Shown: piece by piece, positions 1-5,431 of the stretch
Layout: every line of letters begins with the position of its first letter
Numbering within the stretch: position 1 is the stretch's first letter
NCBI GenBank assembly: GCA_947176435.1
Contig: CAMWQH010000051.1
Span: forward strand, 1-5,431
Origin: an uncultured Mycoplasmataceae bacterium
Lineage (GTDB): Bacteria > Bacillota_I > Bacilli_A > Mycoplasmatales > Mycoplasmoidaceae
Length of the DNA: 5,431 nucleotides
Direction of reading: 5' to 3'
Translations under genes and position numbers: made by a program
Notes under the pieces: generated by a model
What the model saw: only the letters and a program-made list of their open reading frames with translations
Database searches by the model: none
What the model was told of the DNA's origin: nothing

Positions 1-5
1 CATAT

Positions 6-11
6 AAGAGA
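6..11 (+). promoter_or_regulatory. Ribosome binding site of gene 1 (AAGAGA variant)
   Basis: AAGAGA lies 5 nt before the ATG at 17, exactly where genes 2, 3 and 4 carry AGGAGA. The single G-to-A change weakens pairing with the anti-Shine-Dalgarno, so gene 1 may be translated less well than its paralogues. The promoter of gene 1, if it has its own, lies upstream of the window. Confidence 0.6.
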
Positions 12-16
12 TAAAT

Positions 17-790
17 ATGAATAAAAAGTTAATTAAAACTATTGCAAGTATTACTTGTGGCTTAGGAATAGTTGGATCAATTCCGTTTGCAACTACATGC
101 TGTGGGTGTTCAACTAAAAAAAACAATTCATTACCAGAAAGTGTTTATAGCTTTTCCAATGATGGTAAAACGTTATTAGGCTTTAAAGAAGGAGTTAATT
201 TATCTCAATATGAAGGTGTATGTGACACTATGCAAATACCAGCAAGAGTAACAAGTATTGCTGAGCTTGCTTTTGTTAATGATGCATTTGCTCAAAAAGC
301 AAGTTCAGCAATTCCGGAATTTATTACAAAATTAGATTTTGCTAAAGGATCTCAATGCTTTTTAATTGGGCTTGGAGCTTTTGCATTCTGCTCAACATTA
401 ACCACTGTTAATCTTCCTAATAGTTTGATTAAGCTTGATAATTCTGTTTTTCATAAATGCTCATCATTAACTTCTGTTGATTTTTCAAATTCTACTATTT
501 TCTCATCAATTGGTCAAGAAGTTTTTAGTTATTGTTTGTCATTGACTTCTATAACTCTTCCAAGTTGTTTAATTGAAATTGGTAGTGATGCTTTTTCAGG
601 TTCAAATTTAAGTACTATTACATGAAATGCTTGGAAAGGTGGAATTGTTTCACAATCTGATTCATTCTCAAGTCTACCAGAAAATGGAACTGTTTTTGTA
701 AAAAATCCAATTGATGAAGTATATGATAGCCAAGCATTACTTGCACTTTTAAAAACTAAAGGATTACCAACTGCTTGAACAGTTGCTTAA
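17..790 (+). CDS. BspA-like leucine-rich repeat surface lipoprotein (gene 1)
   Basis: Read with TGA as Trp (in-frame TGA at codons 203 and 254, plus a normal TGG at 206) this is a 257-residue protein ending at TAA 788-790. Residues 1-27 form a signal peptide: MNKK, then a hydrophobic stretch, then a Cys cluster CCGC at 28-31. Cys28 is the likely lipid-attachment residue in a relaxed mollicute lipobox. A spacer is followed by the family module LPESVYSF...LLGF (about 39-60). BspA/LRR_5-type repeats then run from about residue 75 to 200, with cores AFAFCSTL (Cys125), VFHKCSSL (Cys148), VFSYCLSL (Cys173) and a last Cys-less copy near 195, capped by ITWNAW. The tail (about 223-257) is the conserved NGTVFVKNP...SQALLALLK...GLPTAWTVA. 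It is probably a membrane-anchored surface protein for adhesion or antigen display. That role is inferred from known BspA proteins; no ligand can be read here. Only 18 nt separate it from gene 2, so co-transcription is likely. Confidence 0.9.
374..426 (+). repeat. Near-identical LRR-coding block shared with gene 2 (1175-1227)
   Basis: These 53 bases match 1175-1227 in gene 2 at 49 positions. Two exact runs (28 and 21 nt) flank a single 4-nt mismatch cluster (CCAC here, TTTT in gene 2). They encode the first canonical Cys-bearing LRR (GAFAFCSTL...VNLPNSL). Flanking repeats are clearly more divergent, so the block may reflect recent conversion between the two genes or strong local constraint. 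Confidence 0.7.
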
Positions 791-797
791 TTAAAAT

Positions 798-803
798 AGG
801 AGA
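798..803 (+). promoter_or_regulatory. Ribosome binding site of gene 2
   Basis: AGGAGA with a 5-nt spacer to the ATG at 809, which fixes the start. It sits in the 18-nt gap after the gene 1 stop. No terminator fits in that gap, supporting one transcript for genes 1 and 2. Confidence 0.8.
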
Positions 804-808
804 AAAAT

Positions 809-1666
809 ATGAATAAGAAATTAATCAAAACCATTGCAAGTATTATTTGCGGATTAGGTACTACTACTATTATTCCGTGTGTTGCATCAAGTTGTGGAAA
901 CTCTTCAAATAATATATTACCCAAAGAAGTTTATAAATTTTCAGATGATGGTAAAACATTATTAGGTTTTAAAGATGCATTTTTAAATGATCCAAACTCT
1001 AAAATTTATAAAGATAAATTTACTAATTGCGACACAATGAGGATTCCAGCCAATGCAACAAGTATTGCTTATTTTGCTTTTATTGATGATCCTGCTAAAA
1101 AGAATTCAACAATTCCAAATTTTATTACAAAATTAACTTTTGCTAAAGAATCAGTTTGTTCTTCAATTGAACTAGGAGCTTTTGCATTCTGCTCAACATT
1201 AATTTTTGTTAATCTTCCTAATAGTTTAATTGAAATTGGTAATTCTGCTTTTCAAGGTTGCTCAATATTAACTTCTATTGATTTTTCAAATGCAACTAAT
1301 TTATCTTCAATTGGTGTTTCTGTTTTTCGAGATTGTTCGTGATTGACTTCTATTGATTTATCACATACTAGTTTGTCTACAATTGGAAACAATACATTTT
1401 TATCTTGTCGACTATTAACTTATGCAAATTTCCCAAGTAGTTTAACTAAAATTGGTAGTACCGCCTTTAAAAATTCTAATTTAAGTAACATAACATGAAA
1501 CGCTTGAAATGGTGAAACTATTTTACAATCTGATTCATTTTCAAGTGTAGCTGTAAAAGGGAGTATTAAAGTAACCAATGAAACTGATGATGCACACGAC
1601 AGTGCAAAATTACTTCAATATTTAAAAGATAATGGTGGATTGTCAGAAGATTGAACTGCAGTTTAA
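809..1666 (+). CDS. BspA-like leucine-rich repeat surface lipoprotein (gene 2)
   Basis: With TGA as Trp (codons 178, 230, 233, 282) this gives 285 residues, ending at TAA 1664-1666; read with the standard code it would look truncated at 1342. The signal peptide (1-28) is nearly the same as in gene 1 and ends in ASSC, so Cys29 is the predicted lipidated residue. The family N-terminal module follows (ILPKEVYKF...LLGFKDAF, about 36-60), then a TMRIP...TSIA segment. LRR_5 repeats have cores at AFAFCSTL (Cys128), AFQGCSIL (Cys151), VFRDCSWL (Cys176), TFLSCRLL (Cys200) and a Cys-less copy near 223, capped by ITWNAW. The tail is KGSIKVTNE...SAKLLQYLK, then GGLSEDWTAV. It has one more LRR than gene 1, which largely accounts for its greater length. 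Likely an anchored surface adhesin/antigen by family analogy; the ligand is unknown. It is the last gene before the terminator at 1680-1708. Confidence 0.9.
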
Positions 1667-1679
1667 TTAATCAAATTAC

Positions 1680-1708
1680 AAATGTACCTTAAATTAGGTA
1701 CATTTTTT
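1680..1708 (+). terminator. Rho-independent terminator after genes 1-2
   Basis: A perfect 10-bp stem AAATGTACCT / AGGTACATTT (1680-1689 with 1696-1705) has a 6-nt loop TAAATT. Its 3' arm merges into a run of six T (1703-1708). It starts 14 nt after the gene 2 stop and separates the gene 1-2 unit from gene 3. Confidence 0.88.
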
Positions 1709-1709
1709 A

Positions 1710-1734
1710 AATTTCGTCGCAAAAAAAGTATAAA
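1710..1734 (+). promoter_or_regulatory. Putative promoter of gene 3 with short A7 tract
   Basis: The order is AATTTCGTCG (1710-1719), C, seven A (1721-1727), G, then TATAAA (1729-1734) as a likely -10, only 25 nt before the ancestral start at 1754. The same A-tract, GTATAAATATT and AGGAGATAA arrangement precedes gene 4, which supports a shared promoter design. No good TTGACA-like -35 is visible. If TTTCGT served as one, the spacer would be only 11 nt, too short for activity with A7. Confidence 0.55.
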
Positions 1735-1742
1735 TATTACAT

Positions 1743-1748
1743 AGGAGA
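1743..1748 (+). promoter_or_regulatory. Relict ribosome binding site of gene 3
   Basis: A perfect AGGAGA with the family's 5-nt spacer, but it points at ATT (1754) where the paralogues have ATG. It marks the ancestral start of the broken gene. Confidence 0.7.
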
Positions 1749-2456
1749 TAAGTATTAATAAAAAAATAATTAAAACTATTCCAAGTGTAACTTGCGGATT
1801 GGAATTACTACATCAATTCCTTTTGCAGCTATAAGCTGCGGATGTAGTAACACATCAATAAAAGCATTACTTGATAAAGTTTATGATATAGATGACAACA
1901 ATGTTTTAAAAGGATTTAAAAGTGATTTTTTAAATAATCCAGATTCTGATATTTATAAAGATAAATTTACTGATTGTAATTTAATGATAATTCCAGTTAA
2001 TGTAACGAGCATTGCATTTGATGCTTTTTTTGTTAGTAGGCCAGTTCAATATACAACAATTCTAGAATATATTAAAAAAGTAACTTTTGCTAAAGGATCT
2101 AATTTAACTTCACTTAGTGCTGAATGTTTTGAAAAATTTATATTCACTTCAATTGATTTTTCAAATTGCAATAATCTTACTTCTCTTGTTAATCAATATT
2201 TTGGTGCATCTTCTCTAACTTCAATTAAATTTCCCAAAAATTTAAGAGAAAATGGAAACTTTATTTTTGCTCGCTATTTTAAGTTAGTTTCAATCAATTT
2301 GTTAAATTTGTGTTAATTTAACCACAATTGACATAGGCACATTTTCTTGATGCATATCATTAACTTCTATACTTTTACCAAGTAGCTTAACAACAATTGG
2401 TCAAGACGCTTTTGAATATGATTCACAACTTACAAGCATTGTGTGAAACGAAATAT

Positions 2457-2464
2457 CTAGCTAG
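2457..2464 (+). repeat. Tandem CTAG x2 duplication causing a frameshift
   Basis: Two adjacent CTAG copies in gene 3 shift the frame and put TAG (2462-2464) in frame. Deleting one copy fuses the upstream LRR frame to the conserved C-terminal tail without any other change. Confidence 0.75.
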
Positions 2465-2627
2465 AGAACCAGCCGGAACCATTGATGCAAGTGCGTTTTC
2501 AAGTGTTGCTGATATTGGAACAGTTCAAATAACTAACCAACAAAAAACATACACTTCTCAACAACTCCTTGAATTTCTACAAACTAAAGGAGGATTGCCA
2601 GTTGGTTGAAAACCAAAAAATATTAAA

Positions 2628-2663
2628 TTTTTTTTAAAAAAAAAAAAAAAAAAGAAGTATAAA
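2628..2663 (+). promoter_or_regulatory. Putative promoter of gene 4 with poly-A spacer
   Basis: T8 (2628-2635), A18 (2636-2653), GAAG, then TATAAA (2658-2663) as -10, followed by ATATTTCTTATAGGAGATAAAT and the ATG at 2685. The -10 and leader match those of gene 3 closely, but the A tract is 18 rather than 7. An A tract directly upstream of -10 would set the spacing or curvature of the promoter. This resembles the vlp lipoprotein promoters of Mycoplasma hyorhinis, where poly-A length between -35 and -10 switches transcription. No clear -35 is seen. Genes 4 and 5 would both depend on it. Confidence 0.6.
2636..2653 (+). repeat. Homopolymeric A18 tract (candidate contingency locus)
   Basis: Eighteen uninterrupted A, preceded directly by eight T. 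It is the longest homopolymer in the window and lies 4 nt upstream of the predicted -10 of gene 4. Tracts of this length are prone to slipped-strand length change, so the reported length may also be an assembly or polymerase artefact. Confidence 0.9.
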
Positions 2664-2673
2664 TATTTCTTAT

Positions 2674-2679
2674 AGGAGA
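2674..2679 (+). promoter_or_regulatory. Ribosome binding site of gene 4
   Basis: AGGAGA, 5 nt before ATG 2685. The readthrough frame of gene 3 ends at TAG 2673-2675, overlapping this site. Confidence 0.8.
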
Positions 2680-2684
2680 TAAAT

Positions 2685-3416
2685 ATGAACAAAAAATTAA
2701 TTAAAACTATCGCAAGTATTACTTGTGGATTAGGAATTGTTGCAACAATTCCAACTATTGCATCTTCATGCTGTGATAACGAAAACGAGTGACCAATTAA
2801 CGCTATTCCAAAGGATCTATATGATATAGACGAAAATGGAGCATTAATAGGATTAAAAAGAATTATTAGTTTAGATGAATGATATAGTTATAACACTATG
2901 TTGATTCCAAAAAATGTAACACAAATTACCAGAAATATTTTCACTGAAGATGCTTTTCAATTCTTTCCAAATACTCTTACTCAACTTAGATTTGAAGAAG
3001 GTTCAAAATGTAAAATCATTAATTGTGATTTTGCAGATGGTTATTCTTTTTGAGAATATATGGAGTTTCCAGAAGGTATGGAAACAATTGAAGGTGGTGC
3101 TTTTTGTGCTTATGGTGATAATATTAATAATACTAAAATTTCTCTTCCAAGCACTATTAAACTTATTGATGGAGCATTTGGCACAGACAATATTGAAATC
3201 CATAATATTCGTTTTATTGAGTGAAATGGGTTAGGCACTGATCCTGAAACTCTACTTGTAGATTATCCTTTTGGATATAATAATAATTTTCAAAATTTAT
3301 GTAGTACTGGAACAATTAAAGTTAAAAACCCTAAAAACGGTTACACATCAGAAAAATTACTTGCATGATTTAAAACTTTACCTGGTTTTCCACAAACCGG
3401 TTGAACTGCAGAATAG
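2685..3416 (+). CDS. Divergent BspA-like LRR surface lipoprotein (gene 4)
   Basis: A 243-residue protein ending at TAG 3414-3416, readable only with TGA as Trp (six in-frame TGA, the first at codon 36 and the last at 240). The signal peptide (1-28) is almost identical to gene 1 and ends ASSCC, so Cys29 is the likely lipidated residue. The N-terminal module is AIPKDLYDI...LIGLKRII (about 41-62), followed by TMLIPKNVTQIT and a LRFEEGSKC segment. The LRR part is short and atypical: only segments such as MEFPEGMETIEGGAF and ISLPSTIKLIDGAF are recognisable, without the repeated AFxxCxSL of genes 1, 2 and 5. The tail is TGTIKVKNP...SEKLLAWFK, then a shortened GFPQTGWTAE. It is the smallest intact member and the one under the A18 promoter, so it is the best candidate for switching. 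Its surface role is inferred from the signal peptide and family. Gene 5 follows after 30 nt with no terminator. Confidence 0.88.
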
Positions 3417-3446
3417 TTAAGTTATTCTTTAAAATAAAGCAAACAT

Positions 3447-5360
3447 ATGAAGAATAAAAAAAACATCTTTAATGTTGATGAAAAATCAGTTAAAAGAAAA
3501 AATATTCTATGGGCTACAATGTGAACAATTGCATCAATTGGTATAGTTGCTGCAGGAGTATCTTGTGGAATGGTTTATGGATGTAGTAATACATCTTTTG
3601 TAGACAAAGATGTTAAAACCTCATGAAACGGCAAAACACATTATCAATGTTGTGTTGGTTCGAAACCATTTTTTGATGGTAAATTTTCTGTTTTTGTTAA
3701 TGGAGCTGATTGTACTGATCAATATGCTTTAAATGTAATTTCACATCGTAGTATACAAATTGATAGTAGTGGGAAACTAACTGCTAACGAAGCTTTTGAT
3801 CAAGTGGTTTATGCTCCGATTGTTATTGAAGCTACTGACAGACAAACTAATAGATTAATTGGAAGCGAGACAATTTGGATAAATGTAGTTGAAGAAAATA
3901 TACTTCCAGATTCAGTTTACAATATTCAAGGGAATGAATTAATTGGATTTAGTCAAGAATTCATCAATCGTCAAGACTATTATTCACAATTTAACACCAT
4001 AAAATTGCCAGAAAGAGTTTTTACGATTAAGGATGAAGCTTTTGATGGTAAGCTTCCAAATTTTATCAAAAAAATTATTTTTGATGAACACTTGCAACAT
4101 GTTGGAAATAAGGCATTTCAAAATAATACATTTATAAATACAGTAGAGTCTACTGGATCTAAGTTTGATTTTTCATATGATGTTGGCGCTACTTTTCAAG
4201 GTTGTACTTCACTAACATTAGTTGACTTTTCTAATTCAGAAATTGATAATGGTTTTCCTACAGATTGTTTTAATGGTTGTGAAGCGTTGCTAGAAGTTAA
4301 ATGCGCTTATTTTATGAGTATTGGATCTAGTTGTTTTAATGGATGTAAATCATTAACTACTATTACAAATTGTTTTGCTGTTGAAAGTATTTTTGACCAC
4401 GCATTCTCTGGATGTACTAATTTACAAACAATTGATTTTTCGCAAAGTTCCTTAGATACTATCGGTGATAATGCTTTTGAACATTGTTCATCGCTAGTTA
4501 CGATTGCTTTCCCAGATTGTTTTTATAGTCTTGGTAAACGAGCTTTTACTAATTGCTCATCATTGATAAATGTTGATTTTTCAAGATGCACTAAAACACT
4601 TAATAGCATAGGTGATCATGCTTTTGAAAATTGTTTTTCATTAGTTAGTATAGTTTTCCCTGTTAATAATAATCTTGTATATGGGCTTGCAGACAATGTT
4701 GGTTCAGGTAAGGTTGTTGTTAAAAAAGATTCAACAACTGGTAAATACACATGATCAAACAACAATCCAGTCTGTGGTTCTTTAGCATGCGGAGAAATTT
4801 TGTTTCCTGATGGAACGGTAGAAATTGATGAAGATGCTTTTGTTAATTGTGCTATAACATCAGTTTCATTCCCAAGTAGTTTAAAATCTATTTCCATGGA
4901 GTGTTTTTATGAATGTTGTTCATTAAAAAATGTTGATTTTTCAAAAGCGACCCAATTGAATGCAATCTATTCACTCGCATTTTTTGAATGTACTTCATTA
5001 ACAAATGTTGATTTATCATCAACTGCTGTATCACAAATTGCTTCTTCTGCTTTTGAATGGAGCGGTTTAGAATCTATTCATTTTGCATATGATACAAATA
5101 ATATCGACAATAATGCTTTTAGTAATTGCAGTTCCCTATCAGAAATAACATTCGACCCTTATACCGGCGATCAAATATTTTTTCAAGATTTTTCTATTGG
5201 TTATAGTGCTTTTTTAAACATTTCTCCAACTGGAAAAGTGATTTCTGCTCATCCAACTGTAATAAGTTCACAAAATTTATTAAATTGATTACAAGGAAAT
5301 GACGATCCTTCTACAGGTGTTAAGGGAGATTTTCCAACTAATGGTTGGACAGCTGCGTAA
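3447..5360 (+). CDS. Large BspA-like LRR surface protein with extra N-terminal domain (gene 5)
   Basis: A 637-residue protein ending at TAA 5358-5360, with TGA as Trp at codons 26, 60, 436 and 614. Its N-terminus differs from genes 1-4: a basic stretch (KRKN near 16-19), a hydrophobic segment (20-46) and Cys40 or Cys46. GCSNTS at 45-50 matches the lipobox-adjacent sequence of gene 3, so it is a lipoprotein or a signal-anchored protein. Residues about 50-150 are an extra domain, beta-rich with an Ig-like/BIG2 look (IDSSGKLTAN..., ending IWINVVEE); this is only a suggestion. The family module starts at 152 (ILPDSVYNI...LIGFSQEF). LRR_5 cores follow at Cys253, 278, 300, 323, 347, 370 and 396, then an insert (about 405-460, GSGKVVVKKDSTTGKYT), then a second block at 468, 490, 515, 539 and 561. 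The tail ends GDFPTNGWTAA, with the conserved Trp as TGG. There is no AGGAGA before the ATG; translation may be coupled to gene 4 or use a weak site. Probable surface adhesin, ligand unknown. Confidence 0.9.
4191..5140 (+). repeat. Protein-level LRR_5 repeat region of gene 5
   Basis: About twelve 22-26-residue units with the pattern [AC]FxxCxxL, then xxIDFS or xxIxFP, then xxIGxxAF. The phase residue (Cys, or Ser at 539) falls at 253, 278, 300, 323, 347, 370 and 396, then 468, 490, 515, 539 and 561. The first block has seven units and the second five, with a non-LRR insert between. At DNA level the units have diverged, so this is not a recent tandem duplication. Confidence 0.8.
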
Positions 5361-5379
5361 TTAATTGCTTTAAATGAAC

Positions 5380-5405
5380 AAATGCACATTGAAGTGCATT
5401 TTTTT
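5380..5405 (+). terminator. Rho-independent terminator after gene 5
   Basis: An 8-bp perfect stem AAATGCAC / GTGCATTT (5380-5387 with 5394-5401), 6-nt loop ATTGAA, and a T run 5399-5405. It sits 19 nt after the gene 5 stop and mirrors the terminator of gene 2 in design, though with different stem sequence. Confidence 0.85.
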
Positions 5406-5417
5406 GTCATTTTTTGC

Positions 5418-5431
5418 AATTTCGTTGAAAA
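5418..5431 (+). promoter_or_regulatory. Partial promoter-like element of a probable next paralogue
   Basis: AATTTCGTTG followed by AAAA at the window edge. This repeats AATTTCGTCG plus the A tract found upstream of gene 3 (1710-1727), again just after a terminator. The A tract, -10 and start of the next gene would lie beyond the window. Confidence 0.4.

Larger units (their letters stand above)
1754..2675 (+). pseudogene. Frameshifted, start-less BspA-like LRR lipoprotein (gene 3)
   Basis: Homologous throughout to genes 1, 2 and 4, but broken. The start ATG has become ATT. One A is missing near 1800 (GGATTGGAATT where gene 4 has GGATTAGGAATT), so the signal-peptide frame ends at TAA 1832-1834. 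The body frame (1792-2316) carries the lipobox region AISCGCSNTS, the module KVYDI...LKGFKSDF and LRRs. It ends at TAA 2314-2316 because of an extra T near 2307. The next frame then gives NLTTIDIGTFSWCISLTSI...SLTTIGQDAF until TAG 2462-2464. A tandem CTAG duplication at 2457-2464 creates that shift, and removing one copy restores EISREPAGTIDASAFSS. The tail IGTVQITNQ...LLEFLQTKGGLPVGW ends at TGA-Trp 2607-2609. The usual TAx-stop is missing, and the frame runs on through poly-A to TAG 2673-2675 inside the next ribosome binding site. Repaired, it would resemble gene 2 in length. The 1792-2316 piece could still be translated from TTG, but with an impaired signal peptide. It might also serve as a silent sequence donor. 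Confidence 0.85.

Noticed and set aside
56..58. Cys14 of the signal peptides (SITCG) as the lipidation site
   Set aside because: It would leave only 13 residues of signal peptide and falls inside the hydrophobic core. The Cys at 28/29 after the core is more plausible.
2602..2616. TTGGTT-GAA-AACCAA hairpin at the end of gene 3
   Set aside because: Short stem overlapping the conserved tail codons. The T8 run begins 12 nt later, so a terminator role is not supported.
3003..3203. Minus-strand open frame of 66 codons
   Set aside because: Antisense to gene 4, with no ribosome binding site or recognisable motif; a by-product of AT-rich sequence.
2950..3234. Open frame of 94 codons, hydrophobic product, + strand
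   Set aside because: It is out of frame with gene 4, which reads continuously across the region with TGA as Trp and has family homology, signal peptide and ribosome binding site. This one is a shadow.
3427..3439. CTTTA-AAA-TAAAG hairpin between genes 4 and 5
   Set aside because: Only a 5-bp AT-rich stem with a 3-nt loop and no T run, so not a terminator.
4616..4897. Minus-strand open frame of 93 codons
   Set aside because: Antisense to the LRR region of gene 5, with no initiation signal or homology visible.
1..5431. CRISPR array, tRNA/rRNA, insertion sequence or transposase
   Set aside because: No evenly spaced direct repeats with unique spacers, no RNA gene signatures and no transposase motifs. 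The only periodicity is the protein-level LRR.

Overview
The window is AT-rich and reads through only if TGA encodes tryptophan (translation table 4). That, together with relaxed-lipobox lipoprotein signals and short AGGAGA-led genes, points to a mollicute (Mycoplasma/Malacoplasma/Ureaplasma-like). The code is supported internally. The penultimate-region Trp shared by all five paralogues is TGA in four of them and TGG in the fifth, and a second conserved Trp is TGG in gene 1 but TGA in gene 2. The species cannot be read from this sequence. Trichomonas-associated or gut mollicutes rich in BspA-like proteins are plausible, but only as a guess. With table 4 every apparent short ORF joins into longer genes, all on the + strand.

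Layout: gene 1 (17-790, 257 aa) and gene 2 (809-1666, 285 aa) are close tandem paralogues, probably co-transcribed, ending at a strong intrinsic terminator (1680-1708). A promoter (A7 tract plus TATAAAT) precedes gene 3 (1754-2675), a decayed paralogue. It has lost its ATG (ATT) and carries three frameshifts: a 1-nt deletion, a 1-nt insertion and a 4-nt CTAG duplication. It also lacks its own stop and terminator. Next comes an 18-nt homopolymeric A tract abutting the -10 of gene 4 (2685-3416, 243 aa). Gene 5 (3447-5360, 637 aa) follows 30 nt later, and a second terminator (5380-5405) closes the unit. The last 14 bases repeat the promoter-proximal motif seen before gene 3, suggesting that another family member starts just outside the window.

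All five genes are predicted surface lipoproteins or anchored exoproteins of the BspA-like (LRR_5, Treponema pallidum-type) leucine-rich repeat family. They share a modular plan: near-identical signal peptide (genes 1-4), a short conserved N-terminal module (LPxxVY...LxGF), a variable number of 22-26-residue LRRs with an AFxxCxSL core, and a conserved C-terminal tail ending in a Trp followed by about three residues. Nothing metabolic is present. The locus looks like a tandemly duplicated surface-antigen/adhesin array with diversification by repeat number, possible gene conversion, pseudogene formation and possibly poly-A-controlled phase variation, as known for other mycoplasma lipoprotein families. 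There is no gene-free stretch over 300 bases.
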